64,000 bases of DNA from Enterobacteriaceae bacterium UBA5654 (GTDB lineage: Bacteria > Pseudomonadota > Gammaproteobacteria > Enterobacterales > Enterobacteriaceae), in NCBI GenBank assembly GCA_002421005.1, contig DIJC01000010.1, positions 5,458-69,457 of the forward strand, in the 5' to 3' direction. A program made the position numbers and the translations under genes. Positions 35,153 through 44,246 of this stretch are shown here, piece by piece. Positions within the stretch are counted from its first letter, which is position 1. Every line of letters starts with the position of its first letter. The notes under the pieces were generated by a model. The model was not told the DNA's origin. It did not search any database and saw only the letters and a list, made by a program, of their open reading frames with translations.

Positions 35153-37120
35153 ATGGGCATTTTTACCATAGCCGCTCAGCACCTTCGCTTTGCCATCAAA
35201 CTGGCCTGCGCCATCGTGCTGGCGCTGTTTGTCGGCTTCCACTTTCAGCTTGAGACGCCGCGCTGGGCGGTGCTGACGGCGGCGATTGTCGCGGCAGGCC
35301 CGGCCTTTGCTGCCGGTGGCGAGCCCTGGTCCGGGGCGATCCGCTATCGCGGGATGCTGCGCATTATCGGCACGTTTATCGGCTGTATCGCCGCGCTGAC
35401 CATCATCATCCTGATGATCCGCGCGCCGCTGCTGATGGTGCTGGTGTGCTGCATCTGGGCCGGTTTTTGTACCTGGGTATCCTCGCTGGTGCGCGTCGAA
35501 AACTCCTACGCCTGGGGGCTGGCGGGCTATACGGCGCTGATTATCGTCATTACCATTCAGCAGCATCCGCTGCTGACGCCGCAGTTCGCCGTGGAGCGCT
35601 GTAGTGAAATCGTTATCGGCATTGTCTGCGCCATCGTTGCAGATCTGCTGTTCTCGCCGAAATCCATCAAGCAGGTGATTGATGCCGAGCTGGATAGCCT
35701 GCTGGTGGATCAATACCGCCTGATGCAGCTCTGTATTCGCCATGGTGCCAGTGAAGAGTTGGACAACGCCTGGGGCGCGCTGGTGCGGCGTACCAAAGCG
35801 CTGGAGGGCATGCGCAGTAATTTACTGATGGAGTCATCGCGCTGGTCACGCGCAGGGCGTCGGCTGAAGGCGTTGAATACGGTCTCGCTGACGCTCATCA
35901 CCCAGGCGTGCGAAACCTATATTATTCAGAATACGCGCCCGGAATTAGTCAACGAGACCTGGCGGGAAATTTTCGCCGCGCCGGTGGAGAACGTGCAGGA
36001 CGTACATCGCCAGCTCAAACGTATTCGGCGATTGCTGGCGTGGACCGGCGAGCGTGATACGCCCGTTACCGTCTATAGCTGGGTCGCAGCCGCCACGCGC
36101 TATCTGCTGCTTAAGCGCGGCGTAGCGGGCAATACCAAAATCAGCGCCGTTGAGGAGAGCATCCTTCAGGATCAAACGGACGTCAGGGCGGATTCCGCCG
36201 AGCGTCATCACGCAATGATTAACTTCTGGCGCACCACGCTTTCCTGCATTCTCGGCACCCTGTTCTGGCTGTGGACCGGCTGGACGTCCGGCAGCGGGGC
36301 GATGGTGATGATCGCGGTGGTCACATCGCTGGCAATGCGGCTGCCCAATCCGCGCATGGTGGCGATCGACTTCCTTTACGGCACGCTGGCCGCCCTGCCG
36401 CTGGGCGGGCTGTTCTTCCTGGTGATTATTCCTTCCACCCAGCAAAGTATGCTGCTGCTGTGTATCAGCCTCGCCGTGCTGGCATTTTTTATCGGCATCG
36501 AAGTACAGAAGCGGCGGCTGGGGTCACTGGGGGCGCTGGCGAGCACCATCAATGTTATCGTGCTCGACAACCCGATGACCTTCCACTTCAGCCAGTTTCT
36601 TGATAGCGCGCTGGGGCAACTGGTCGGCTGTTCGCTGGCGCTGATGGTGATCATGCTGGTGCGCGACAACTCGCGGGCGCAAACCGGTCGGGTGCTGCTG
36701 AATCAGTTTGTTTTCGCGGCGGTTTCGGCGATGACCACCAACAGTGCGCGGCGCAAAGAAAATCATCTCCCGGCGCTCTATCAGCAACTTTTCCTGCTGC
36801 TGAGTAAATTCCCCGGTGACGTGGCGAAATTCCGCCTTGCGCTGACGCTGATCATCGCGCACCAGCGACTGCGCGATGCGCCGGTGCCGGTCAATGACGA
36901 TCTCTCCGCGTATCACCGCCAGCTGCGGCGTACCGCTGACCGGGTGATCTCCGCCAGCAACGACGACAAGCGCCGGGCATGTTTCACCGAGCTGCTGGAG
37001 GAGCTGGACGTCTATCAGGAGAAACTGCGGTACTGGCAGGCCTCGCCGCAGGTCACTGAACCGGTCTTCCGGCTGGTCGGGATGCTGCATAAATATCAGC
37101 ACGCGTTAACCACCCGTTAA
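35153..37120 (+). CDS. aaeB: p-Hydroxybenzoate efflux transporter AaeB
   Basis: Inner-membrane exporter of the FUSC/ArAE family, 655 residues with two blocks of about six helices separated by cytoplasmic domains, the layout of E. coli AaeB. Together with AaeA it relieves build-up of hydroxylated aromatic acids. Last gene of the operon, closed by an intrinsic terminator nine bases on. Confidence 0.96.
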   Translation: MGIFTIAAQHLRFAIKLACAIVLALFVGFHFQLETPRWAVLTAAIVAAGPAFAAGGEPWSGAIRYRGMLRIIGTFIGCIAALTIIILMIRAPLLMVLVCCIWAGFCTWVSSLVRVENSYAWGLAGYTALIIVITIQQHPLLTPQFAVERCSEIVIGIVCAIVADLLFSPKSIKQVIDAELDSLLVDQYRLMQLCIRHGASEELDNAWGALVRRTKALEGMRSNLLMESSRWSRAGRRLKALNTVSLTLITQACETYIIQNTRPELVNETWREIFAAPVENVQDVHRQLKRIRRLLAWTGERDTPVTVYSWVAAATRYLLLKRGVAGNTKISAVEESILQDQTDVRADSAERHHAMINFWRTTLSCILGTLFWLWTGWTSGSGAMVMIAVVTSLAMRLPNPRMVAIDFLYGTLAALPLGGLFFLVIIPSTQQSMLLLCISLAVLAFFIGIEVQKRRLGSLGALASTINVIVLDNPMTFHFSQFLDSALGQLVGCSLALMVIMLVRDNSRAQTGRVLLNQFVFAAVSAMTTNSARRKENHLPALYQQLFLLLSKFPGDVAKFRLALTLIIAHQRLRDAPVPVNDDLSAYHRQLRRTADRVISASNDDKRRACFTELLEELDVYQEKLRYWQASPQVTEPVFRLVGMLHKYQHALTTR

Positions 37121-37129
37121 GTGCCAGAG

Positions 37130-37155
37130 CCGACGCCGAAAGCGTCGGTTTTTTT
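37130..37155 (+). terminator. aaeXAB terminator
   Basis: CCGACGC-CGAAA-GCGTCGG (37130-37148) followed by seven T residues; a strong intrinsic terminator that separates aaeXAB from the aldehyde dehydrogenase gene. Confidence 0.9.
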
Positions 37156-37199
37156 ATGGCTATACTTAAACGTTATATCCAGGCCAAACGGGAGGGAAC

Positions 37200-38654
37200 A
37201 TGTCAGCACAGACACTTCAGGATCATGAACTATTTCAGACGGGCTATCTGGTTGATGGCGTCTGGAAAACGCTCGACGCTACCTTTGAGGTGGTCAATCC
37301 GGCGACGGGGGACGTGATTACCCGCGTGGCGAAAGCCGGTAAAAAAGAGACCGAAGCGGCCATCGCCGCTGCCAGCAGAGCATTCCCCGGCTGGCGGGCC
37401 AAAACCGCTAAAGAGCGCTCGGAAATCCTCTATCGCTGGTATCAACTGATTATCGAAAATAAGTCCTGGCTTGGACAGCTAATGACGACGGAGCAGGGCA
37501 AGCCGCTGAAAGAAGCGGAAGGCGAGGTGGAGTACGCCGCCAGCTTTATTCAGTGGTTTGCGGAGCAGGCCAAGCGGGCCAATGGGGAAATTATCCCGCC
37601 CGCCAAAGCCGGATCGCGCATTCTGGCGACGCGGGAACCGGTCGGCGTCGTGGCGGCGATCACACCGTGGAATTTCCCGATGGCGATGTTAACCCGCAAA
37701 CTCGGCCCGGCGCTGGCGGCGGGCTGTACCGGGGTCATTAAGCCCGCTAACAATACGCCGCTGAGCGCTTTTGCGCTGCTTCAACTGGCGAAAAAAGCGG
37801 GCGTGCCCGATGGCGTGCTCAATGCGGTTGCCGGGAACACTGCTGAAATCAGCGATGCGATTATGGCCAGCCCTGAGGTGCGTAAAATCACCTTTACCGG
37901 CTCGACAGCGGTAGGCAAAACGCTGGTGCGTAATTCCGCCGACACCATGAAAAAAATCTCCATGGAACTGGGCGGCAACGCGCCGTATATCGTTTTTGAC
38001 GATGCGGATATCGACGCCGCCGTGCAGGGCGCGATCGCCAATAAATTCCGTAACGCCGGGCAGGTTTGCGTCAGCGTTAATCGATTCTACCTGCATGAAA
38101 GCATTTATGACCGCTTCGTAAACAAACTCAGCGATGCGGTAAATGACCTGAAGGTCGGCAACGGGCTGGAAGAGGGCGTGGTGGTCGGGCCGCTGATCGA
38201 GCCTTCCGCCGTAGATAAAGTGCGCGAGCACATCGACGACGCTGTTACCAAAGGCGCGAAAGTGCTGGCGGGCGGGAAAGCGCACGCGCTGGGCGGTAAC
38301 TTCTGGCAGCCGACGGTGCTCGGTGACTGTAACGATGGGATGAAGCTGGCGCAGGAGGAAACCTTCGGCCCGGTGGCGGCCTGTTTCCGTTTCACCAGTG
38401 AAGATGAAGTGGTCCAGCGCGCCAACCATACGCCTTTCGGCCTGGCCGCTTACTTTTATACCCAGAGCCTGCCGCGGGTCTTCCGCGTCTCTCAGGCACT
38501 GGAAAGCGGCATGATTGGCATCAATGAATGCGCCGTCTCGACCGAACTTGCGCCGTTCGGTGGGGTAAAAGAGTCCGGGCTGGGCCGTGAAGGGTCCGTG
38601 CTGGGGCTGGAAGAATTTCTGGAAGTGAAAACCCTGCACATCGGGGGATTATAA
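37200..38654 (+). CDS. NAD(P)-dependent aldehyde dehydrogenase, succinate-semialdehyde dehydrogenase-like
   Basis: A 484-residue oxidoreductase of the ALDH superfamily, closest by eye to GabD-type succinate-semialdehyde dehydrogenases. The catalytic Cys290 is in RNAGQVCVSVNRF, the general base Glu256 in SMELGGNAP and Asn158 in TPWNFPMAM. The cofactor segment reads KPANNTPLSA, with Asn183 where many relatives have Glu, so coenzyme preference is uncertain. GGGAGGG lies just before the ATG. E. coli has nothing between aaeB and yhcO. It could oxidise an aromatic or semialdehyde intermediate, but the substrate is not shown by sequence. Confidence 0.85.
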   Translation: MSAQTLQDHELFQTGYLVDGVWKTLDATFEVVNPATGDVITRVAKAGKKETEAAIAAASRAFPGWRAKTAKERSEILYRWYQLIIENKSWLGQLMTTEQGKPLKEAEGEVEYAASFIQWFAEQAKRANGEIIPPAKAGSRILATREPVGVVAAITPWNFPMAMLTRKLGPALAAGCTGVIKPANNTPLSAFALLQLAKKAGVPDGVLNAVAGNTAEISDAIMASPEVRKITFTGSTAVGKTLVRNSADTMKKISMELGGNAPYIVFDDADIDAAVQGAIANKFRNAGQVCVSVNRFYLHESIYDRFVNKLSDAVNDLKVGNGLEEGVVVGPLIEPSAVDKVREHIDDAVTKGAKVLAGGKAHALGGNFWQPTVLGDCNDGMKLAQEETFGPVAACFRFTSEDEVVQRANHTPFGLAAYFYTQSLPRVFRVSQALESGMIGINECAVSTELAPFGGVKESGLGREGSVLGLEEFLEVKTLHIGGL

Positions 38655-38697
38655 GCAGCCGGGCGGCAAACGCCGCCCGTCAGGTCTGGATCGGGCA

Positions 38698-38970
38698 ATG
38701 AAAACCACTACTTTTGACTTTTCGATGATTAAAAACCAACACGATTTCTTTCGCGAATTCGCTCGCGCCTTTGATCTGCCGGAACAGCAGGTCAGCGATC
38801 TGGATTCGTTATGGGACGTGGTGATGGGCGCGCAGCTACCCCTGCCGCTGGAGATCGAGTTTGTGCATCTGTCAGAAGCCAGGCGTCGGCGCTTCGGTGC
38901 GCTCATCCTGTTATTTGATGAAGCGGAAGAAGAACTGGAAGGGCAGTTGCGCTTTAACGTGCGGCATTAG
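38698..38970 (+). CDS. yhcO: Barstar-family protein YhcO
   Basis: A 90-residue protein of the barstar (RNase-inhibitor) fold, matching E. coli YhcO especially at LDSLWDVVMGAQLPLPLEIE and RRRFGALILLFDEAEEELEG. No barnase-type RNase gene is adjacent, so its partner is unknown. A hairpin GGGCGGC-AAAC-GCCGCCC (38661-38678) sits 19 bases before the ATG; it may end the dehydrogenase transcript, though no T run follows. Confidence 0.9.
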   Translation: MKTTTFDFSMIKNQHDFFREFARAFDLPEQQVSDLDSLWDVVMGAQLPLPLEIEFVHLSEARRRRFGALILLFDEAEEELEGQLRFNVRH

Positions 38971-38972
38971 AC

Positions 38973-38999
38973 AAAAAAAAGCCCCCGGCGAACGGGGGC
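38973..38999 (-). terminator. yhcN terminator
   Basis: On the minus strand GCCCCCG-TTCGC-CGGGGGC (38981-38999) is followed by eight T residues. It ends yhcN, and its hairpin starts ten bases beyond the convergent yhcO stop. Confidence 0.88.
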
Positions 39000-39027
39000 A
39001 AGAGTCGTCAGACAAGACGACGAGGGT

Positions 39028-39291
39028 TTACTTGTACAGTTCTGCGGTTGCGTGCCAGTGGTCGCCGGTACGCGCTTCAATGATACGGTAGGCGGATGCG
39101 CCTTTTTCATTCGCTTTTTCGTTCAGCATGGCACGCATATCCATTGGTGCGGTGCCAACAGCGCTTACCGAAACGGTGCCCAGCGCTTCGCGATTCAGTG
39201 CCTGATCGCTGGAGATAGAATCAGCGGCGAAAGCGCCAAAAGAAACAGCGGAAAGGAGGCCAAGTGCGGCTACAGTGGTTTTGATTTTCAT
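39028..39291 (-). CDS. yhcN: Periplasmic stress protein YhcN (YdgH/BhsA/McbA family)
   Basis: An 87-residue secreted protein. The signal peptide MKIKTTVAALGLLSAVSFGA ends at AFA, leaving a small DUF1471 domain (GTVSVSAVGTAPMDMRAMLN). E. coli YhcN responds to cytoplasmic acid and peroxide. ATG 39291 was chosen because AGGTG lies seven bases upstream; the in-frame GTG at 39300 overlaps that site. Confidence 0.92.
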   Translation of the reverse strand: MKIKTTVAALGLLSAVSFGAFAADSISSDQALNREALGTVSVSAVGTAPMDMRAMLNEKANEKGASAYRIIEARTGDHWHATAELYK

Positions 39292-39634
39292 CGTGTTCAC
39301 CTCATAAGAAATTTTTCATCAGGGTCTTATTTCGTGACCCTCATCACAAAATCAAGTATACACTAATCACGCGAATAATTAATAACAGGCTAACTATCAC
39401 TCGCGTCAATATGTTTTAACGATGTTATTTTATATAGCCATAAGAAATAAAAAATGAGGTTTTTGTGCGCGCCTTGTCAGGAAAATACAGATAAATCAGA
39501 CGGATGAATGGATTAAGCTTTTCGTGCTTTTTAGCGTGGAATCATTCGTTTTGTGAATGAGATGCAGCGTGATATCGCACTAAGTGTTAAAGAAAAGGCA
39601 GGGGATAATCGCGTTAATGCAGTGGGGGAAAGCC
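39292..39634. other. Intergenic region upstream of yhcN
   Basis: About 340 bases, strongly AT-rich near yhcN. It must contain the yhcN promoter on the minus strand. A plus-strand open frame from 39553 runs antisense through argR and is not a gene. No specific operator was recognised. Confidence 0.35.
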
Positions 39635-39660
39635 GATCCCTTCAGTTGCCTGAAGGGATC
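39635..39660 (-). terminator. argR terminator hairpin
   Basis: Perfect 11-bp stem GATCCCTTCAG-GCAA-CTGAAGGGATC on the minus strand, six bases after the argR stop, followed by GGCTTTCCCC. The T run is short, but the hairpin is strong and well placed. Confidence 0.7.
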
Positions 39661-39666
39661 TTGCGC

Positions 39667-40137
39667 TTAAAGCTCCTGCTCAAAGAGGACGAGGATCGCT
39701 TCGTACAGCTCTTTAACCGTAAAATCACGGGCAGGCGTGGTGAAAATGGTATCGTCACCGGCAATCGTGCCGAGGATGCCTTCCGCTTTACCCAGCGAAT
39801 CCAGCAGGCGGGCAATCAGCTGCGCGGCACCAGGGCTGGTGTGGATCACCACCACGGCGTCGTTATAGTCGATGTCCAGCACCAGGTTTTTCAGCGGGCT
39901 GGAAGTGGTTGGCACGCCCAGTTCTGCGGGCAGGCAGTAGACCATTTCCATTTTGGCGTTGCGGGTACGCACCGCGCCAAACTTGGTCAGCATGCGGGAA
40001 ACTTTGGACTGGTTGATGTTATCGAAGCCCTCTTCCTGCAACGCCTGAACGATCTCTCCCTGAGAACTGAATTTTTCTTCTTTTAGCAGCGCTTTAAACG
40101 CTTTGACTAATTCTTCTTGTTTAGTCGAGCTTCGCAT
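39667..40137 (-). CDS. argR: Arginine repressor ArgR
   Basis: Hexameric, arginine-dependent repressor of arginine synthesis and cofactor in cer/Xer recombination. The 156 residues match E. coli: an N-terminal winged helix (SQGEIVQALQEEGFDNINQS) and a C-terminal arginine-binding oligomerisation domain ending in GTIAGDDTIFTTPARDFT. Divergent from mdh as usual. Two ARG boxes overlap its promoter, implying autoregulation. Confidence 0.97.
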   Translation of the reverse strand: MRSSTKQEELVKAFKALLKEEKFSSQGEIVQALQEEGFDNINQSKVSRMLTKFGAVRTRNAKMEMVYCLPAELGVPTTSSPLKNLVLDIDYNDAVVVIHTSPGAAQLIARLLDSLGKAEGILGTIAGDDTIFTTPARDFTVKELYEAILVLFEQEL

Positions 40138-40170
40138 AAGTCACCCATATTATGGCGGTAGAAACAACAT

Positions 40171-40202
40171 TATTATGCATACTGGTGAATTTTTATGCAA
40201 AC
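40171..40202 (-). promoter_or_regulatory. Tandem ARG boxes of argR
   Basis: On the minus strand TTGCATAAAAATTCAC (40185-40200) is followed by a second box-like stretch TATGCATAATA, the arrangement known at the E. coli argR autoregulated operator. The remainder of the 417-base argR-mdh gap (40138-40554) holds the mdh promoter and leader but no gene; no CRP or ArcA site was firmly identified. Confidence 0.7.
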
Positions 40203-40554
40203 GTTATGCCGTGGTAATGGCGGAAATAATGTTATGAAAGGGCGTGATTTTATCAAATTTCATTATGAAGAAACATGTTTCTGTCACGGGAAAGGGATCG
40301 GCTTAAAAGTAAATTAATTGTTATCAAAATGATGTTGTTTTGATTAGCCTCCCCGGTGTAATGTAACCGCGTGTTGATACGTTACCTGAAGTGACACTCT
40401 CTCATACGCAATACATATTGTGCTTTTTCCAGTCACAATATTGCGCGTGATGACGCATTCCAGATGCATGGCATTTGTATTTGCTGGCGTCGTTAACTAC
40501 TGTCACTGCAACGGATTTACGGTCAATTTAATTAACCATAATAAGGAGTTTAGG

Positions 40555-41493
40555 ATGAAAGTTGCAGTCCTCGGCGCTGCGGGCGGTATCGGCCAGGCGC
40601 TTGCCCTACTACTAAAAACCCAACTGCCTTCAGGTTCAGAACTCTCTCTGTACGACATCGCGCCAGTCACGCCCGGCGTAGCCGTCGATCTTAGCCATAT
40701 CCCGACTGACGTTAAAATCAAAGGTTTTTCCGGTGAAGACGCCACTCCGGCGCTGGAAGGGGCTGACGTCGTGCTGATCTCCGCAGGCGTAGCGCGTAAG
40801 CCGGGAATGGATCGCTCCGATCTGTTCAACGTTAACGCGGGCATCGTGAAAAATCTGGTGCTGCAAATTACCAAAGCCTGCCCGAAAGCCTGCATTGGCA
40901 TCATCACTAACCCGGTGAACACCACCGTGGCAATTGCGGCTGAAGTGCTGAAAAAAGCGGGCGTCTATGACAAGAACAAACTGTTTGGCGTGACCACGCT
41001 GGATATTATCCGCTCCAACACCTTTGTTGCGGAACTGAAAGGCAAAAAGCCGACGGATGTCGAAGTGCCGGTCATTGGCGGTCACTCTGGCGTCACCATT
41101 CTGCCGCTGCTGTCGCAGATCCCTGGCGTGAGCTTCTCCAGCCAGGAAGTCGCCGATCTCACCAAACGTATTCAGAATGCGGGTACGGAAGTGGTGGAAG
41201 CGAAAGCCGGTGGCGGGTCTGCCACGCTCTCTATGGGCCAGGCGGCGGCACGCTTTGGTCTGTCGCTGGTACGTGCGTTGCAGGGCGAGCAGGGCGTTGT
41301 TGAGTGTGCCTATGTTGAAGGCGACGGTCAGCACGCGCGCTTCTTCTCGCAGCCGCTGCTGCTGGGCAAAAACGGCATTGAAGAACGTAAATCTTACGGC
41401 ACGCTGAGCGCATTTGAGCAGCAGGCGCTGGAAGGTATGCTGGAGACGCTGAAAAAAGATATCCAGCTTGGCGAAGAGTTTGTGAATAAATAA
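40555..41493 (+). CDS. mdh: Malate dehydrogenase
   Basis: NAD-dependent TCA-cycle enzyme interconverting malate and oxaloacetate. The start MKVAVLGAAGGIGQALALLL at 40555, with AAGGAG upstream, gives 312 residues as in E. coli. The active-site His is in GGHSGVTILPLL, and substrate arginines lie in ARKPGMDRSDL. Upstream in-frame ATGs (40420) belong to the leader. Confidence 0.98.
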   Translation: MKVAVLGAAGGIGQALALLLKTQLPSGSELSLYDIAPVTPGVAVDLSHIPTDVKIKGFSGEDATPALEGADVVLISAGVARKPGMDRSDLFNVNAGIVKNLVLQITKACPKACIGIITNPVNTTVAIAAEVLKKAGVYDKNKLFGVTTLDIIRSNTFVAELKGKKPTDVEVPVIGGHSGVTILPLLSQIPGVSFSSQEVADLTKRIQNAGTEVVEAKAGGGSATLSMGQAAARFGLSLVRALQGEQGVVECAYVEGDGQHARFFSQPLLLGKNGIEERKSYGTLSAFEQQALEGMLETLKKDIQLGEEFVNK

Positions 41494-41498
41494 GCATC

Positions 41499-41532
41499 AC
41501 TGGCCCGGCGGCACCCTGCCTGCCGGGCCAGT
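41499..41532. terminator. Shared mdh / degS hairpin
   Basis: ACTGGCCCGGC (41499-41509) pairs with GCCGGGCCAGT (41522-41532), an 11-bp GC-rich stem between the convergent mdh and degS. There is no long T run on either side, so it may serve both directions as a stem-only stop. Confidence 0.65.
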
Positions 41533-41550
41533 TATCGTGTTACCTGCGTG

Positions 41551-42621
41551 CTAGTTCCCCGCCGCCGGGTACTCCTGAATAGTGACATCCAGCTTCAGCT
41601 TTTTATCCTCACGCATGACTTCCACCGGAATGACCGACCCCGGACGAATCTCCGCCACCTGATCCATCGTCTCCAGCGCGGAAACGGCAGGTTTGTTATT
41701 GACCGATACGATCACGTCGTTTACCTGAATGCCCGCGTCTGCCGCCGGGCCGCCCGGTGACACTTCATTGACCACAATCCCCTGAATTTGATCGATGCCG
41801 CCACCCTGCGCGTGCAGCGGCGCAATTTCACGTCCGCCAATACCGATATAGCCACGGATCACCCGGCCATCGCGGATCAGCTTATCCATAATTTTGGTCG
41901 CCAGCTGGAAGGGAATAGCGAAACCAATGCCTTCCGGCGTCTCGCCATCGTTGCTTTTATCAAAGGACAGCGTGTTGATGCCCATCAGTTCGCCAAGCGA
42001 GTTGATCAGCGCGCCGCCGGAGTTGCCGTGATTAATGGAAGCATCGGTTTGCAGGAAGTTTTGCCGCCCGGACGGGTTGAGGCCGATACGCCCGGTAGCG
42101 CTGATAATCCCCTGAGTGATGGTCTGACCGAGGTTATACGGGTTGCCAATCGCCAGTACGACGTCGCCAATATGCGGGATGCGCTTGCGGTTAATCGGAA
42201 TGACCGGCAGGCCGCCGGTGGCGGTGATTTTGAGTACCGCCAGATCGGTCAGACTGTCCGAACCGACCAGCAACGCTTCAAAAACGCGCCCGTCCTGGAG
42301 CGCCACGATAATCTGGTCCGCATCATTAATGACGTGTTTGTTGGTCACGATATAACCGCGTTCATCCATAATCACCCCGGAGCCGAGCGTGCGGATTTCA
42401 AGCTGATTATGGCTGGAACTGTTCAGCCCACGGTTATAGACGTTGACTACCGCAGGCGCAGCGCGGCGCACCGCCTGATTGTAGCTGACCGGTGATTCAT
42501 CGGTGCTGTCATAGCGCGGCGTGGTCGGGTTATTCCACTGGCGTAATGAGGGCATGACCGCCAGTAAAAGGCCGCCGACAATTAAGCCAATAGCTATTGA
42601 ACGTAAAAGCTTCGCGAGCAT
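41551..42621 (-). CDS. degS: DegS, site-1 protease of the sigma-E stress pathway
   Basis: Trimeric inner-membrane serine protease that senses misfolded porins through its PDZ domain and cuts RseA. The start MLAKLLRSIAIGLIVG gives 356 residues (E. coli 355) with an N-terminal anchor. The catalytic triad is His96 (TNKHVIND), Asp126 (SLTDLAVL) and Ser201 (HGNSGGAL), then one PDZ domain. The longer frame from 42663 was rejected. It follows degQ by 89 bases. Confidence 0.96.
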   Translation of the reverse strand: MLAKLLRSIAIGLIVGGLLLAVMPSLRQWNNPTTPRYDSTDESPVSYNQAVRRAAPAVVNVYNRGLNSSSHNQLEIRTLGSGVIMDERGYIVTNKHVINDADQIIVALQDGRVFEALLVGSDSLTDLAVLKITATGGLPVIPINRKRIPHIGDVVLAIGNPYNLGQTITQGIISATGRIGLNPSGRQNFLQTDASINHGNSGGALINSLGELMGINTLSFDKSNDGETPEGIGFAIPFQLATKIMDKLIRDGRVIRGYIGIGGREIAPLHAQGGGIDQIQGIVVNEVSPGGPAADAGIQVNDVIVSVNNKPAVSALETMDQVAEIRPGSVIPVEVMREDKKLKLDVTIQEYPAAGN

Positions 42622-42710
42622 GATGCTGATATCATTGATAAGTAGGCCGCCGCAGCATACCACGACTTATCCGGACATCACACGCGGGCGATGTCCGGAA
42701 TCATCGACAA

Positions 42711-44081
42711 TTAGCGCACGAGCAGATAGATGCTCTCATTACCGCGCACAATATTAAGCGCAATGATGGACGGTTTGGCTTCCAGCGCCTTACGCATCTC
42801 GGCAATAGAATGAATGCGCGTGCGGTTGATGCCGGTGATCACATCGCCTTTATGCAACCCGGCCTGGGCGGCAGCGCTGTCTTTCTCGACTTCATCCACG
42901 GCGATGCCTTTGGTGCCGTCTTTCAACTGGCCGTCGCTCAGTTTCGCGCCCTGTAGTGCGGGTGCGATCATATCCGCGCTGGCCGAAGAGGAGCTACTCT
43001 TATCCAGCGTCACTTCCACTTCCTGCGGTTTGCCATCGCGCAGCAGGCCAAGTTTCACTTTGCTGCCCGGTTCGGTGGTGGCGATACGCGAGCGCAGTTC
43101 AGCAAAGCTGTTGAGCGGTTTCCCGTTCAGGCTGACAATCACATCACCGGACTTGATCCCCGCCTTCGCCGAGCCGGAATTGCGCAGCACTTCGCTGACG
43201 AACGCGCCGCGCGTCACGTTCAGGTTAAAGGCTTTGGCGATATCAGAGTTCATCTCCATGCCTTTAATCCCCAACAGACCACGTTTGATCTCGCCGAACT
43301 GAATCAGCTGCTGCGAGAGCGTGCGTGCCATATTGCTGGGGATGGCGAAACCGATACCCACGCTGCCGCCGCCCGGCGCGAGAATGGCGGTGTTAATGCC
43401 GATCAGCTCACCGTTGAGGTTCAGCAGCGCGCCGCCGGAGTTACCCCGGTTAATGGACGCATCGGTCTGAATAAAGTTTTCCAGCCCTTCGAGATTCAGG
43501 CCGCTGCGCCCCAGCGCAGAAACGATGCCGGAAGTTGCCGTTTGCCCAAGCCCGAACGGATTGCCGACCGCGACGGCAAAATCGCCAACGCGAATTTTAT
43601 CGGAATCAGCAATGGCGATTTGCGTCAGGTTGGTGGCGTTTTGCAGTTGCAGCAGGGCGATATCGCTTTGATCGTCGCTGCCGATCAGTTTGGCGTCAAA
43701 CTCGCGACCATCATTAAGCTGCACGCTAATCTTCTGCGCCTGATTAATCACATGATTGTTGGTGAGCACATAGCCTTTTGCCGCATCGATAATCACGCCG
43801 GACCCCAGCCCTTCAAACGGCTGCGCCTGTTGATCGGGGGCGATATCGCCGAAGAACTTCTTCAACTCTTCAGGCACTTTCGCGCCCTGCTGCACCGCAG
43901 TGCCTTCTACCTGCACGCTCACCACCGCAGGCAGGACTTTTTCCAGCATGGGCGCGAGGCTTGGAATGGCTGCCTGACCCGGAACCTGTGACGGCAGCGC
44001 CGCCGCAGCCGTAAACGGTGCCGAGAGAGATAACCCGACACTCAACGCTAACGCACTTAACAGCAGTTTTTGTTTATTCAT
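42711..44081 (-). CDS. degQ: Periplasmic serine protease/chaperone DegQ
   Basis: HtrA-family quality-control protease of 456 residues (E. coli 455). The signal peptide MNKQKLLLSALALSVGLSLS ends near residue 27 (TAAAA). The triad is seen in TNNHVINQ, SDQSDIALLQ and NRGNSGGALL, followed by two PDZ domains (RGLLGIKGMEMNSDIAKAF; GIAVDEVEKDSAAAQAGL). It oligomerises into cages. The neighbour degS makes DegQ more likely than its paralogue DegP. Confidence 0.95.
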   Translation of the reverse strand: MNKQKLLLSALALSVGLSLSAPFTAAAALPSQVPGQAAIPSLAPMLEKVLPAVVSVQVEGTAVQQGAKVPEELKKFFGDIAPDQQAQPFEGLGSGVIIDAAKGYVLTNNHVINQAQKISVQLNDGREFDAKLIGSDDQSDIALLQLQNATNLTQIAIADSDKIRVGDFAVAVGNPFGLGQTATSGIVSALGRSGLNLEGLENFIQTDASINRGNSGGALLNLNGELIGINTAILAPGGGSVGIGFAIPSNMARTLSQQLIQFGEIKRGLLGIKGMEMNSDIAKAFNLNVTRGAFVSEVLRNSGSAKAGIKSGDVIVSLNGKPLNSFAELRSRIATTEPGSKVKLGLLRDGKPQEVEVTLDKSSSSSASADMIAPALQGAKLSDGQLKDGTKGIAVDEVEKDSAAAQAGLHKGDVITGINRTRIHSIAEMRKALEAKPSIIALNIVRGNESIYLLVR

Positions 44082-44207
44082 CGATGCTGGCTCTCATATC
44101 CTGGAGTGAAAAAAGATCTTCGCAAAACAGAGTGATGTTATTGAAAATTGGATCGGGTCACAATGCGATAATGATTAAATAATAGCTGGATTAAGCGAAG
44201 ATGAGGC

Positions 44208-44226
44208 GGGCGCAGCGCGTGCGCCC
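44208..44226 (-). terminator. Hairpin after zapG
   Basis: GGGCGCA-CGCGC-TGCGCCC on the minus strand, about 20 bases beyond the zapG stop. The stem is strong but the following bases (GCCTCATC) have no T run, so it is only a possible terminator. Confidence 0.45.
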
Positions 44227-44246
44227 GAAAACAGAGAAAAAGAAGA

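Noticed and set aside
37689..38639. 316-codon minus-strand ORF opposite the aldehyde dehydrogenase
   Set aside because: Antisense shadow; the plus strand encodes a complete ALDH with all catalytic residues.
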